This document shows, piece by piece, positions 51,379 through 60,267 of a stretch of 64,000 nt of DNA (positions are counted from its first letter, which is position 1; every line of letters starts with the position of its first letter). A program made the position numbers and the translations under genes. Location: assembly GCF_004345735.1 (NCBI RefSeq), contig NZ_SLXL01000002.1, positions 434,001 to 498,000 of the forward strand. The letters run 5' to 3'. The notes below the pieces were generated by a model, which was not told where the DNA came from, made no database searches, and saw only the letters and a list, made by a program, of their open reading frames with translations. This DNA comes from Rhodovulum adriaticum (GTDB taxonomy: Bacteria; Pseudomonadota; Alphaproteobacteria; Rhodobacterales; Rhodobacteraceae).

Positions 51379-52452
51379 ATGAACCGTAGAACACTGCTTG
51401 CCACCGCGGCCTTTGCCATCGGCTTGGCCGGCGCCGCAAGCGCGCAGGACAGCACCAAGGTCGGCTTTGTCTTTGTCGGGCCCATCGGCGATGGCGGCTG
51501 GACCTATGAACACAACCAGGGCCGCCTGGCGGTCGAGGAGCATTTCGGCGACGCGGTCGAAACCGTCTACCAGGAAAGCGTGCCGGAAGGCGCCGATGCC
51601 GAACGGGTGCTGACGCAGATGGCGCTGTCCGGCGCCGACCTGATCTTCACCACCTCTTTCGGCTACATGGACCCCACCCTGAACGTGGCCGCGAAATTCC
51701 CGAACGTGAAATTCGAGCACGCCACCGGCTACAAGCGCGCCGATAACGTCGGCACCTATTCCGCCCGCTTCTACGAGGGCCGCGCGGTGCAGGGGCACAT
51801 CGCCGGGAAATTGACCGAATCGAACATCATCGGTTATATCGCCTCTTACCCGATCCCCGAGGTCATCCGCGGCATCAACGCGGCGTATATCCATGCGAAA
51901 AAAGTGAATCCCGATGTCCAGTTCAAGGTGATCTGGGCCTATACCTGGTTCGATCCGGCGAAAGAGGCCGACGCCGCAACCGCACTGATCGAACAAGGCG
52001 CCGATGTGATCCTGCAGCACACGGATTCCACCGCACCGCAGGCCGCGGCCGAGAAGGCGGGCAATGTCTACACCTTCGGCCAGGCCTCTGACATGGGCGA
52101 ATACGCGCCGATGCCGCGGGTGTCCTCGATCATCGACAACTGGGCACCCTATTACATCGACCGGGTGCAGGCGGTGATCGACAGCACCTGGGAAAGCGAC
52201 GACACTTGGGACGGGATCGGCGCCGGCATGGTCAAGATCGGCGAAATCACCGACGCGGTCCCCGCCGACGTCAAGGCCGAGGCGCTGGCCCTGAAAGAGG
52301 CCATCGCCAACGGCGACTACCACCCCTTCACCGGCCCGCTGAACAAGCAGGACGGCACGGTCTGGCTGGCCGAGGGTGAAACGGCCGATGATGGCACCCT
52401 GCTGGGCATGGATTTCTACGTCGAGGGCCTGACCGGCGAAATCCCGCAATAA
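51379..52452 (+). CDS. BMP family ABC transporter substrate-binding protein
   Basis: The 357-residue protein has a Sec signal (MNRRTLLATAAFAIGLAGAASAQD) and the BMP/PnrA fold: VGFVFVGPIGDGGWTYEHNQGRLAVEEHFG near residue 30, YIASYPIPEVIRGINAAYIHAKKVNPDVQFKVIW, and DVILQHTDSTAPQAAAEKAG. There is no lipobox Cys, unlike Gram-positive Bmp lipoproteins, so it is a free periplasmic protein. Relatives bind purine nucleosides; ligand here is inferred. It comes last in the operon, after the permeases, and is followed by a strong terminator. Confidence 0.88.
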   Translation: MNRRTLLATAAFAIGLAGAASAQDSTKVGFVFVGPIGDGGWTYEHNQGRLAVEEHFGDAVETVYQESVPEGADAERVLTQMALSGADLIFTTSFGYMDPTLNVAAKFPNVKFEHATGYKRADNVGTYSARFYEGRAVQGHIAGKLTESNIIGYIASYPIPEVIRGINAAYIHAKKVNPDVQFKVIWAYTWFDPAKEADAATALIEQGADVILQHTDSTAPQAAAEKAGNVYTFGQASDMGEYAPMPRVSSIIDNWAPYYIDRVQAVIDSTWESDDTWDGIGAGMVKIGEITDAVPADVKAEALALKEAIANGDYHPFTGPLNKQDGTVWLAEGETADDGTLLGMDFYVEGLTGEIPQ

Positions 52453-52471
52453 CGTCCCCGCCACACCAACA

Positions 52472-52500
52472 GAAAAGGCCCGCCAATGGCGGGCCTTTTC
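52472..52500. terminator. Strong bidirectional rho-independent terminator
   Basis: GAAAAGGCCCGCC and its exact 13-bp complement pair around an AAT loop, with the A run and T run inside the stem. It lies between the converging bmpA and CBS-domain genes and should stop transcription from both sides. Confidence 0.92.
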
Positions 52501-52520
52501 GGTTTCGGCGCGTGCCTGGG

Positions 52521-52955
52521 TCAGGGCGTGTCGTCCGCATGCGCACCGGACATTTCGCGAAACCGTTCGAACAGCATCAGGTATTCGGCCGGAATATCGC
52601 GGTAGGACACAACGCCGACAACCAGCCCGTCCCGCAGCACCGGCAGGTGCCGGAACGCATCGCCCAGCTTGGCCGCCAGCGCGTCGGAAACCGGATCGTC
52701 TACTGCGATGGTCACGGGATCGGGCGTCATCGCCTGCGCGACGGTCACGCTGTCCGGCGCCATCCCCTGGGCCACGGCCCGGCGCACGATGTCACGTTCA
52801 CTGAGGATACCCACAAGGCGCCCCGCCTCGACCACGGCAAGCGCGCCGACATTGGCCTCTTCCATGTGCGTGGCGGCCGTGCGCAGGGTTTCCCCGGGCG
52901 CCAGGCTGATGAAGGGCCGCTGGCCCAGGATCTCTCCGATCGTCTTGATGATCAC
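52521..52955 (-). CDS. CBS domain pair protein
   Basis: The 144-residue protein consists of two CBS repeats: TIGEILGQRPFISLAPGETLRTAATHMEEANVGALAVVEAGRLVGILSERDIVRR and QAMTPDPVTIAVDDPVSDALAAKLGDAFRHLPVLRDGLVVGVVSYRDI. CBS pairs bind adenine nucleotides and regulate partners; the partner is unknown. The start is GTG 52955 with GGAGG five bases upstream, giving the family-like VIIKTIGEIL opening. An in-frame extension to 53159 overlaps the divergent oxidase gene and looks unrelated. Confidence 0.85.
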   Translation of the reverse strand: MIIKTIGEILGQRPFISLAPGETLRTAATHMEEANVGALAVVEAGRLVGILSERDIVRRAVAQGMAPDSVTVAQAMTPDPVTIAVDDPVSDALAAKLGDAFRHLPVLRDGLVVGVVSYRDIPAEYLMLFERFREMSGAHADDTP

Positions 52956-53076
52956 CCTCTCCTCCCTCGATAGATCCACAGCTTGTAGCAGAGTCTCGCC
53001 AAAGCGCCACGCTCCAGCGCGCGCAGCGGTTAAATCGCCATTCCACTGGCCCAGGCGATATGGTCTACCTCTGGCC

Positions 53077-54156
53077 ATGAAAACGGATTTTCTGGTCATC
53101 GGCGGCGGGATCGCCGGGGTATCGGTGGGCGCGCGGCTGTCGCATCTGGGCCGCGTCACCCTGTTGGAGGGCGAGGCGGGCCTTGGCTATCACGCCTCGG
53201 GGCGCTCTGCCGCCCTGTTCGATGAATGCCTGGGCGCGCCAGAGGTGGTCGCGCTGAACCGGGCCAGCCACCCCTATCACGCCACGGAAAACGGCGGCGT
53301 TCTGTCCGACCGGGGGCTGATGGTGGTCGGCCGGACCGAGGATGCCGCGCTGTTTACGGCAGACCGGGCGCATATGCGCCTGACGCCCCTGACCGTGGAC
53401 GAGGCGCGGGCCATGATGCCGGTCCTGAACCCCGACACGGTGGCCTTTGCCGGGCTGAACGAAAACGCATGGGATCTGGACACCGATCTGCTGATCCAGA
53501 ACTTCGCGCGGGAAATCCGGGCCAATGGCGGCACGGTCCAGACCCGCCAGCAGGTGCAGACGATCACCCGCGATGCTGCGGGCTGGCAGGTGCAGACCGG
53601 CAAGGAAACGTTTCAGGGCCGCGTGCTGGTCAACGCCGCGGGCGCCTGGGTGGATGTGGTCGCGCGCATGGCCGGGGTCGCGCCCCTGGGCTTTACCCCG
53701 ATGCGGCGGTCCATGGCCCGCCTGCCCGCCCCGGGCGGCCATGACCTGAACCGCTGGCCGATGGTCGTGGGCGCCGGCGAACGGTGGTATTGCAAACCCG
53801 ATGCGGGCAAACTGCTGGTTTCTCCGGCCGAGGAAGACCCGCAAGACCCGCACGACGCCTTTGCCGACGATATGATCCTGGCCGAGGGGCTGGCCCGCTA
53901 CGAGGAAATGGTGACAGAGCCGGTCACGCGGCTGGAAACGTCCTGGGCGGGCTTGCGGACCTTTGCGCCCGACCGGCTGCTGGTGATCGGATTCGATCCG
54001 GCCGAGTCCACGTTTTTCTGGCATGCGGGCCAGGGCGGTGTGGGCTTTCAGACCGCCCCGGCGGCCAGCCAGTTGGCCGCCGACATCGTCGCCGAACGCA
54101 CACCCGAAATCGGCGCGGACCTGGCCCGCGCGTTTTCACCCGCGCGGTTCGCCTGA
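53077..54156 (+). CDS. FAD-dependent oxidoreductase, DauA/D-amino-acid dehydrogenase type
   Basis: The 359-residue protein has a dinucleotide fold (FLVIGGGIAGVSVGARLS at residues 5-22), the GYHASGRSAALF segment, VLVNAAGAWVD, WPMVVGAGERWYCKPDAGKLLVSPAEED and FFWHAGQGGVGFQTAP, all of which closely parallel D-arginine dehydrogenase of Pseudomonas. It would oxidise D-amino acids or a related amine to the imino acid, reducing a quinone or oxygen. Substrate is uncertain. It is divergent from the CBS gene and overlaps the methyltransferase gene (TGATG). Confidence 0.78.
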   Translation: MKTDFLVIGGGIAGVSVGARLSHLGRVTLLEGEAGLGYHASGRSAALFDECLGAPEVVALNRASHPYHATENGGVLSDRGLMVVGRTEDAALFTADRAHMRLTPLTVDEARAMMPVLNPDTVAFAGLNENAWDLDTDLLIQNFAREIRANGGTVQTRQQVQTITRDAAGWQVQTGKETFQGRVLVNAAGAWVDVVARMAGVAPLGFTPMRRSMARLPAPGGHDLNRWPMVVGAGERWYCKPDAGKLLVSPAEEDPQDPHDAFADDMILAEGLARYEEMVTEPVTRLETSWAGLRTFAPDRLLVIGFDPAESTFFWHAGQGGVGFQTAPAASQLAADIVAERTPEIGADLARAFSPARFA

Positions 54157-54812
54157 TGGCCCGGCGTCCGGCGCCCGGCACGGCCTCGACCGCGCATCCG
54201 GCGGAAAACGGGCGGCTGACGGCACCCTCTGCCCTGCGCAACGCCGCCGCGATTTGCGAGGTGATCGCCACCCATGGCCCGGCCAGGGGCCGCGCACTGG
54301 AACTGGCCAGCGGCACCGGCGAACACGCGGTGCGCATCGCGGCCCACTGCCCCGGCCTGCGCTGGCAACCCAGCGAGATCGCCCCGGACAGGCGCGCCAG
54401 CATCGACGCCTGGGCGGCAGAGGCCGCCCTGCCCAACCTGGCCGCTGCGATCCAGATCGACGCAACCCATCCCGGCTGGGGCGCCCGGCATGGCGGGCAG
54501 GATCTGATCTTTTGTTCCAACATCCTGCATCTGATCAGCGCCCCCGAGGCCGAATGCCTGATCCGCGAGGCCGCCACGGCACTGGCCCCCGGCGGCGTCT
54601 TGATGATCTACGGCCCCTTCCGGCGCGATCACGGCTTTGCCAGCGATGGCGACGCGGCCTTTCACGCCAGCCTGATCGCCCAGGACCCCCAGATCGGGTA
54701 CAAGTCCGTGCAGCAGGTGCAGGGCTGGTTTGATCAGGCCGGATTGCAGGTCGCAGATGAAATCCCCATGCCCGCCAACAACTTGACGCAGATCGCCAGA
54801 AAGCCACGCTGA
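54156..54812 (+). CDS. DUF938 family SAM-dependent methyltransferase
   Basis: The 218-residue protein has a class I methyltransferase fold: ALELASGTGEHAVRIAAHCPGLRWQPSEI (motif I, about 47-75), DLIFCSNILHLISAPEAECLIREAATALAPGGVLMIYGPF (motifs II/III) and a C-terminal MPANNLTQIARK. The N-terminal HPAENGRLTAPSALRNAAAI is the DUF938 opening. The methyl acceptor is unknown. It starts inside the stop of the FAD oxidase gene and is followed immediately by an FnrL-like box. Confidence 0.8.
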   Translation: MARRPAPGTASTAHPAENGRLTAPSALRNAAAICEVIATHGPARGRALELASGTGEHAVRIAAHCPGLRWQPSEIAPDRRASIDAWAAEAALPNLAAAIQIDATHPGWGARHGGQDLIFCSNILHLISAPEAECLIREAATALAPGGVLMIYGPFRRDHGFASDGDAAFHASLIAQDPQIGYKSVQQVQGWFDQAGLQVADEIPMPANNLTQIARKPR

Positions 54813-54813
54813 T

Positions 54814-54827
54814 TTGACCCGGATCAA
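54814..54827. promoter_or_regulatory. FnrL-like (FNR/CRP family) binding site
   Basis: TTGAC-CCGG-ATCAA matches the FNR dyad at 9 of 10 positions, 60 bases before the AhpD-like gene start. Its flanks match those of the box at 2294-2307 almost exactly. A class II FNR promoter centred at -41.5 would start near 54862. Confidence 0.6.
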
Positions 54828-54886
54828 GGTAGCGAGGCGGGCCAAGTGGTGATACGGCGACGAAAAGTCATTTACAGGAGACCAGC

Positions 54887-55243
54887 ATGGACTGGACACA
54901 AAAACGCGACGCCACCAAGGATCAGCTGCGCAACCTGAACAAGGCGATCCCCGACGCCGCCCGCGCCTTTGGCGCCCTGGGCAAGGCGGTCAAGGATGGC
55001 GGCACGCTGGAATTCAAGCAAAAGGAATTCGTCGCGCTCGGCATCGCCGTCGTCACCCATTGCGAGGCCTGCATCGTCCTGCACATGGAGGCCCTGGTGC
55101 GCGTCGGCGCCACCCGCGAAGAGGTGGGCGACGTGCTGGCCATGGCGATCCAGATGGGCGGCGGGCCTGCCATGATGTATGCCGCCGCCGCGATGGAGGC
55201 CTATGACCAACTGATCGCCGAAAAAGAGGCCAAGGCCGGCTGA
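54887..55243 (+). CDS. AhpD-like carboxymuconolactone decarboxylase family protein
   Basis: The 118-residue helical protein contains the AhpD active-site pattern E-x11-C-x2-C-x3-H, here Glu47, Cys59, Cys62 and His66 (KEFVALGIAVVTHCEACIVLHMEAL). This set supports peroxidase or thiol-disulfide chemistry rather than lactone decarboxylation. ACAGGAGACCAGC precedes the ATG. An FnrL-like box upstream suggests induction when oxygen is low. It is not next to an AhpC gene, so its electron partner is unknown. Confidence 0.83.
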   Translation: MDWTQKRDATKDQLRNLNKAIPDAARAFGALGKAVKDGGTLEFKQKEFVALGIAVVTHCEACIVLHMEALVRVGATREEVGDVLAMAIQMGGGPAMMYAAAAMEAYDQLIAEKEAKAG

Positions 55244-55310
55244 GCCGCGCCCCTGCGCGAGTGACAAAAATAGGCTATGATCGGGGGGCTGCCGAAAAGG
55301 AGGTCCCCCG

Positions 55311-55739
55311 ATGGTTCGTCTGACACTGACCGCCCTTGCCCTGACCCTGGCCACCGGCCAAGCCGCCCCGGCGCAGGATCGCACCGCGCCCCATCTGATG
55401 TCCCTGTGGGACGCCAACCGAAACGGCGTCGTGGGATTTCACGAACTGGCCTATCGGCAGCGCGCGGTATTCGCACATTTCGATCGCAACGGCGACATGC
55501 TGCTGGATCCCACGGAGGCGGCCCATTTCGACCGTGTGCGCGCCCTGACCGGCCCGCTGCGGGGGCGCAACGCCGCTGAATGGCGCCGCATCGTGCGCAA
55601 CCTGCGCCTGATGCGCAGCGACATCGACGGCAGCGGCGCGGTGGACCTGTCCGAATTCCGCCTGGTCGCGGCCGAGTGGATGGCGATGCTGGACCGCGAT
55701 GCCGACGCCCGGCTGGAACTGTCCGACGTGAACGACTGA
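55311..55739 (+). CDS. Exported EF-hand protein (four calcium-loop-like motifs)
   Basis: The 142-residue protein has a signal peptide (MVRLTLTALALTLATGQAAPAQD) and four loops spaced like EF-hands: DANRNGVVGFHE (34-45), DRNGDMLLDPTE (58-69), DIDGSGAVDLSE (104-115) and DRDADARLELSD (128-139). The third fits the EF-hand consensus best; the fourth ends with Asp where Glu is preferred. It should bind calcium in the periplasm. The target is unknown. AAAAGGAGG precedes the ATG. It converges on the large dehydrogenase gene. Confidence 0.75.
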   Translation: MVRLTLTALALTLATGQAAPAQDRTAPHLMSLWDANRNGVVGFHELAYRQRAVFAHFDRNGDMLLDPTEAAHFDRVRALTGPLRGRNAAEWRRIVRNLRLMRSDIDGSGAVDLSEFRLVAAEWMAMLDRDADARLELSDVND

Positions 55740-55748
55740 GGCGATGCC

Positions 55749-58247
55749 TCAGCCATCCGCGCGGATGCGGGCGTTCTTGTCGTCGTAGGGGCAATCCTCG
55801 GTCACCTCGACATCCCAAAGCCGGTTCAGCATCCGCACCTTCAGCCGTGTGCCCGGCGTGGCAAGATCTGGGCGCACATAGCCCATCCCGATGGATTTGC
55901 CGAAGGCGACCGAATACCCGCCCGAGGTCAGACGGCCCACCCTTGTATCCCCGTCATACAGCGCCTCGCGCCCCCAGGGGTCGGCATCCTCGGGCCCGTC
56001 GATCAGCAGCGTGACGCATTTGCTGCGGATGCCGGTGGCCTCCATCGCCGGTTTGCCGTGGAAATCCTTGGACAGATCGACGAAGCGGTCCAGCCCGGCC
56101 TCCAGCGGGGTGGCATCGCGGCCCAGTTCGGTGCCAAAGGCGCGATAGCTTTTCTCCTGCCGCAGCCAGTTCTGCGCCCGCGCGCCCACCAGCTTCATCC
56201 CATGGCCCTCACCCGCCTGCATCAGCAGATCCCACAGGTAGGTCTGCATCTCTATGGGGTGGTGCAACTCCCACCCCAGCTCGCCGGTATAGGCCACGCG
56301 CAGGGCGCGCACCGGGCACATACCCAGTTCGATATCGCGGGCGGCCAGCCACGGGAACCGCTTGTTCGACAGCACGGTGGCAGGATCGGCATCCTTGACC
56401 ACCTCGTTCAGAATCGCCCGCGCGTTCGGCCCGGCCAGCGCGAAGACGCCCCATTGGGTGGTGATGTCCTGCACCTCGATCCAGCCGAATTGCTCGCGCT
56501 TGTCCTCGGCGGCCTTGACCAGATAATCGTGGTCATAGGCCTGCCAGGCCCCCGCCGAGACCAGGTAATACTCATCCTCGGCCAGCCGGACGATGGTGTA
56601 TTCGGTACGCACCGTGCCCTTGAGGGACAGCGCATAGGTCAGGTTCACCCGGCCCACCTTGGGCAGGCGGTTGCAGGTAAACCAATCCAGGAACGCGGTC
56701 GCGCCGGGACCGGCCACGCGATGCTTGGTAAAGGCCGTCGCGTCGATCAGCCCGGCGGTTTCGCGGATCGCTTGCGCCTCTGCCACCGCGTATTGCCACC
56801 AGCCGCCCCGGCGGAAGGACCGCGCGTCGTGGTCAAAGCTGTCGGGCGCATCCACGGGCCCGTAGTAATTCGGCCGCTCCCACCCGTTGACCTGCCCGAA
56901 CTGCGCGCCGCGCGCCTTTTGCCGGTCATAGGCGGGCGAGGTGCGCAGGGGCCGCGCGGCCGGGCGTTCCTCGTCGGGGTGGTGCAGGATGTAGACGTGT
57001 TCATACGCCTCTTCGTTCTTGCGGCAGGCGTATTCGGTGGTCATCCAGTCGCCGTATCGCTTGGGGTCCAAGCTCCCCATGTCGATCTCGGCCTCGCCCT
57101 CGGTCATCAGTTGCGCCAGGTAATGCCCCGCGCCCCCGGCCGCCGTGATGCCGAAACTGAAGCCTTCGGCCAGCCACATATTGCGCAGGCCCGGCGCAGG
57201 CCCCAGCAGCGGGTTGCCATCGGGGGTGTAGCAGATCGGCCCGTTATAATCGTCCTTCAGCCCCACGGTTTCCGAGGACGGAATACGGTGGATGAAGCTC
57301 ATGTATTCATCTTCGATCCGCTCCAGATCCAGCGGGAACAGGTCCGCGCGGAAACTGTCGGGCACGCCATAGGCGAACCGCGCGGGCGCGTTGCGTTCAT
57401 AGGGGCCCAGGATCCAGCCGCCGCGTTCCTCGCGCACATACCATTTCGCATCGGCATCGCGCAGGACCGGGTGTTCGGGATTGCCCGCCTTGCGCCACTG
57501 CGTCAGCGCGGGGTCGGGTTCGGTCACGATGAACTGGTGTTCCACCGGGATGGCAGGCATCTTGATCCCCAGCATGCGCGCGGTCCGCTGGGAATGGTTG
57601 CCGGTGGCGGTGACGACATGTTCGGCGGTGATGACGGCGGTTTCCTCGGTCGGGATCAGGTTGCCGCCCTTCTCGGCCATCTTCGTGACGGTGACGCGCC
57701 ATTCAGACCCGGTCCATTCGTAGCCGTCCACCTGCCATTTCCGCTCAATCGCCACACCGAACTGGCGCGCGCCCTTGGCCATGGCTTGGGTCACATCCGC
57801 CGGATTGATATAGCCGTCGGTGGGGTGATAGATCGCGCCTTCCAGATCCTCGGTGCGGACCAGCGGCCAGCGCTCCTTGATCTGGGCGGGCGACATCCAT
57901 TCATAGGGCACGCCCACGGTTTCAGCCGTGCTGGCATACAGCATGTATTCGTCCATCCGCGCGGCGGACTGCGCCATGCGCAGGTTGCCCACCACGTAAA
58001 AGCCAGGGTTCAGGCCGGTTTCCGCCTCCAGCGTCTTGTAGAACCTGATCGAGTAGTCGTGGATATGCGTGGTCGCGTAGGACATGTTGAAATAGGGCAG
58101 CAGCCCCGCCGCGTGCCATGTGCTGCCGCTGGTCAGCTCGTCCCGTTCCAGCAGCATGGTATCCCATCCCGCCTTGCCAAGGTGATAGGCGATCGAGGCA
58201 CCGACGGCACCGCCGCCGACGACAAGGGCTTTGACATGGGTCTTCAT
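55749..58247 (-). CDS. FAD-dependent dimethylglycine/sarcosine dehydrogenase-like protein with GcvT domains
   Basis: The 832-residue protein combines an N-terminal FAD domain (ALVVGGGAVGASIAYHLGKAG at 8-28) with C-terminal GcvT-like tetrahydrofolate domains (about 430-820: AFTKHRVAGPGATAFLDWF, YTGELGWELHHPIEMQ). The segment GSTWHAAGLLPYF contains the His used for covalent FAD attachment in dimethylglycine and sarcosine dehydrogenases. It probably demethylates an N-methylated amine and gives 5,10-methylene-THF. Exact substrate is unknown. It is divergent from the cupin gene. Confidence 0.85.
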   Translation of the reverse strand: MKTHVKALVVGGGAVGASIAYHLGKAGWDTMLLERDELTSGSTWHAAGLLPYFNMSYATTHIHDYSIRFYKTLEAETGLNPGFYVVGNLRMAQSAARMDEYMLYASTAETVGVPYEWMSPAQIKERWPLVRTEDLEGAIYHPTDGYINPADVTQAMAKGARQFGVAIERKWQVDGYEWTGSEWRVTVTKMAEKGGNLIPTEETAVITAEHVVTATGNHSQRTARMLGIKMPAIPVEHQFIVTEPDPALTQWRKAGNPEHPVLRDADAKWYVREERGGWILGPYERNAPARFAYGVPDSFRADLFPLDLERIEDEYMSFIHRIPSSETVGLKDDYNGPICYTPDGNPLLGPAPGLRNMWLAEGFSFGITAAGGAGHYLAQLMTEGEAEIDMGSLDPKRYGDWMTTEYACRKNEEAYEHVYILHHPDEERPAARPLRTSPAYDRQKARGAQFGQVNGWERPNYYGPVDAPDSFDHDARSFRRGGWWQYAVAEAQAIRETAGLIDATAFTKHRVAGPGATAFLDWFTCNRLPKVGRVNLTYALSLKGTVRTEYTIVRLAEDEYYLVSAGAWQAYDHDYLVKAAEDKREQFGWIEVQDITTQWGVFALAGPNARAILNEVVKDADPATVLSNKRFPWLAARDIELGMCPVRALRVAYTGELGWELHHPIEMQTYLWDLLMQAGEGHGMKLVGARAQNWLRQEKSYRAFGTELGRDATPLEAGLDRFVDLSKDFHGKPAMEATGIRSKCVTLLIDGPEDADPWGREALYDGDTRVGRLTSGGYSVAFGKSIGMGYVRPDLATPGTRLKVRMLNRLWDVEVTEDCPYDDKNARIRADG

Positions 58248-58415
58248 CGGGCACGGCTCCGCGCTGTTCGTCCGGGGTGTTCCCAGTTACGCAAATTCCG
58301 CCGCGCGGGGCGAGGGGCTTGCGACCTGACAAGGTGGGAAAGCGACGTGAACCCGGCGGTGGACGCAGGGACGACGGCAGCGGATAACAATGAAACCACC
58401 AGAAAGGACGACGCG

Positions 58416-58784
58416 ATGCGGCCAGAAAACTTCTTTTCCATCGAGGACGCCACCGGCGGCACGCCGCGCCAGCTGGCCCCGGGGATCACCACAACGATCT
58501 ACACTGGCGATCACGCGATGATTTCCATCGTCCGGTTCGAACCCGGCGCGCGGGGCGTGCTGCACCACCACCCCGAGGAACAATGGGGCTATTGCATCGG
58601 GGGCAGCGGGGTGCGCATCCAGGACGGTGAAGAGGTGCCGATCAAGCCCGGCGATTTCTGGCGCACACCCGGCGATATGCCCCACACGATGGCGGCAGGG
58701 CCCGAGGGATTGACGGTGATGGACGTGTTCGCGCCGCCCCGCGCAGCCTATAACAGGCCGGGCAGCGGATTTGCGGCGGACTAG
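58416..58784 (+). CDS. Single-domain cupin protein
   Basis: The 122-residue protein has the cupin metal motifs GVLHHHPEEQWGYCIGG (motif 1, with three His and Glu at about 48-55) and PGDFWRTPGDMPHTM (motif 2, with His). It is a bare beta-barrel with a probable divalent metal. Its enzymatic or sensory role is unknown. Position opposite the dimethylglycine dehydrogenase-like gene suggests shared control or pathway. AAAGGACG precedes the ATG; the longer frame is antisense to the dehydrogenase. Confidence 0.78.
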   Translation: MRPENFFSIEDATGGTPRQLAPGITTTIYTGDHAMISIVRFEPGARGVLHHHPEEQWGYCIGGSGVRIQDGEEVPIKPGDFWRTPGDMPHTMAAGPEGLTVMDVFAPPRAAYNRPGSGFAAD

Positions 58785-58796
58785 GGTTGGCCCGGC

Positions 58797-59102
58797 TCAG
58801 CCCAGGGCGTGGCCCGCAACCCGGGCCGACACCTTTTGCAGCCCATGCACCAGAAAGATGCCCATGATCCCGTGATACAGGACCATGCCGCCGAACACGT
58901 GCAGCATCGTCACCCAATCGTCCATGTAGGCGGTAACCGCCGTCACCCCCAGCGCCGCAACGGCAGAGGCCACCAGCGCCACCAGCAGCGCCCGGCCGTT
59001 CGGGCCGATGCGACGGTCGACGATGGCGCGGCGCTCCAGCTCGCTGGCGCCCAGCAGCAGGATCATGGACAGGACAAGATACGAAGTCAGAAGCAGCAGC
59101 AT
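58797..59102 (-). CDS. Hypothetical membrane protein (101 aa, about three TM segments)
   Basis: The product MLLLLTSYLVLSMILLLGASELERRAIVDRRIGPNGRALLVALVASAVAALGVTAVTAYMDD... has three hydrophobic helices and a short loop rich in arginine. I recognise no family. I start at 59102 because GGAG lies nine bases upstream; an ATG at 59111 has the site touching it. It converges on the cupin gene with a 12-base gap and is downstream of the 2-hydroxyacid dehydrogenase gene. Confidence 0.5.
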   Translation of the reverse strand: MLLLLTSYLVLSMILLLGASELERRAIVDRRIGPNGRALLVALVASAVAALGVTAVTAYMDDWVTMLHVFGGMVLYHGIMGIFLVHGLQKVSARVAGHALG

Positions 59103-59183
59103 CGCAGGCATCTCCGTGTCAGTGCGGCCATCCCCAAGCGATAGCCCGACAGGCCAGGTATCGCAATGGGCTTGGCCCGGGCG

Positions 59184-60170
59184 TTACAGCATGGCCGGCA
59201 CCACCAGGTCCGGCGGCCGGTGCCCGTCGGCGAAGGTCTTGATGTTGATGATGACCTTCTCGCCCATCTCGACCCGGCCCTCGACGGTGGCCGACCCCAT
59301 ATGCGGCAGCAGCACCACGTTGTGCAATTCGCGCAGGCGCGGGTTGATCTCGTGGCCATGCTCGAACACGTCCAGCCCGGCGCCCGCGATCTCGCCCGCG
59401 CGCAGCATCCGGGTCAGGGCGTTTTCGTCGATCACCTCGCCGCGCGAGGTGTTCACGATCACCGCGTCCGGCTTCATCAGTTTCAGCCGCCGTGCGTTCA
59501 TCAGGTGAAAGGTCGAGGGCGTATGCGGGCAGTTGATGGAAATCACGTCCATCCGGCTGACCATCTGGTCCAGGCTGTCCCAGTAGGTCGCTTCCAGTTC
59601 TTCCTCGATCTCGGGGCGCAGGCGGCGGCGATTGTGGTAATGCACCTGCATGCCAAAGACGCGGGCACGCCGCGCAACCGCCTGCCCGATCCGGCCCATG
59701 CCCAGAATGCCCAGCCGTCGGCCACCGATCCGCCCCCCCATAAAGGCCGTGGGCGCCCACCCCTGCCATTGCCCCGCCTGCATCATCGCCAGCCCCTCGG
59801 GGATGCGGCGGGTCACGGCCAGGATCAGCGCGATGGTCATGTCGGCGGTGTCCTCGGTCACCACGCCGGGCGTGTTGGATACCAGAATCCCGCGCTGGCG
59901 CGCCGTCTGCACGTCCAGATGGTCGATCCCCGCGCCGTAATTGGCGATCAGCTTCAGCCGGTCGCCGGCACGGGCCAGCATCGCCTGGTCGATGTCGTCG
60001 GTCACACATGGCACCAGCACATCGGCCCGGCGCATGGCCTCTACCAGTTCTTCGCGGCTCAGCTTGCGGTCGGCCTCATTCAGCTCGACATCGAACAGTT
60101 CCTTCATCCGGGTCTCGACCGGTTCGGGCAAGCGTCGCGTCACGACAACACTCAAACGTTGAGCGGGCAT
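59184..60170 (-). CDS. D-isomer specific 2-hydroxyacid dehydrogenase (glyoxylate/hydroxypyruvate reductase type)
   Basis: The 328-residue protein has the NAD(P)-binding loop LGILGMGRIGQAVARRA at about 150-166 and the catalytic set Arg in NTSRGEVIDE, Glu near GLDVFEHG and His in LLPHMGSATVEGR. The opening VVVTRRLPEPVETRM is typical of the GyaR-type group, which reduces glyoxylate or hydroxypyruvate. Exact substrate is uncertain. The start at 60170 has GGGAGG upstream and fits the family; the frame to 60380 overlaps the divergent SH3 gene. Confidence 0.88.
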   Translation of the reverse strand: MPAQRLSVVVTRRLPEPVETRMKELFDVELNEADRKLSREELVEAMRRADVLVPCVTDDIDQAMLARAGDRLKLIANYGAGIDHLDVQTARQRGILVSNTPGVVTEDTADMTIALILAVTRRIPEGLAMMQAGQWQGWAPTAFMGGRIGGRRLGILGMGRIGQAVARRARVFGMQVHYHNRRRLRPEIEEELEATYWDSLDQMVSRMDVISINCPHTPSTFHLMNARRLKLMKPDAVIVNTSRGEVIDENALTRMLRAGEIAGAGLDVFEHGHEINPRLRELHNVVLLPHMGSATVEGRVEMGEKVIINIKTFADGHRPPDLVVPAML

Positions 60171-60267
60171 CCCTGGGCCTCCCTGCTTGCACCCCGTGGC
60201 GTCAGTGGCAAACTGTCCGAGATCGGGGCGCGGCACAAGACCCCGCAGAACGAGGATGCAGCAGGAC

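Noticed and set aside
52956-53159. Upstream extension of the CBS protein
   Set aside because: It overlaps the divergent oxidase gene and is unlike CBS proteins; GTG 52955 has GGAGG.
56058-58415. Long frame leading into the cupin gene
   Set aside because: It is antisense to the dimethylglycine dehydrogenase-like gene; the cupin starts at 58416 with its own ribosome site.
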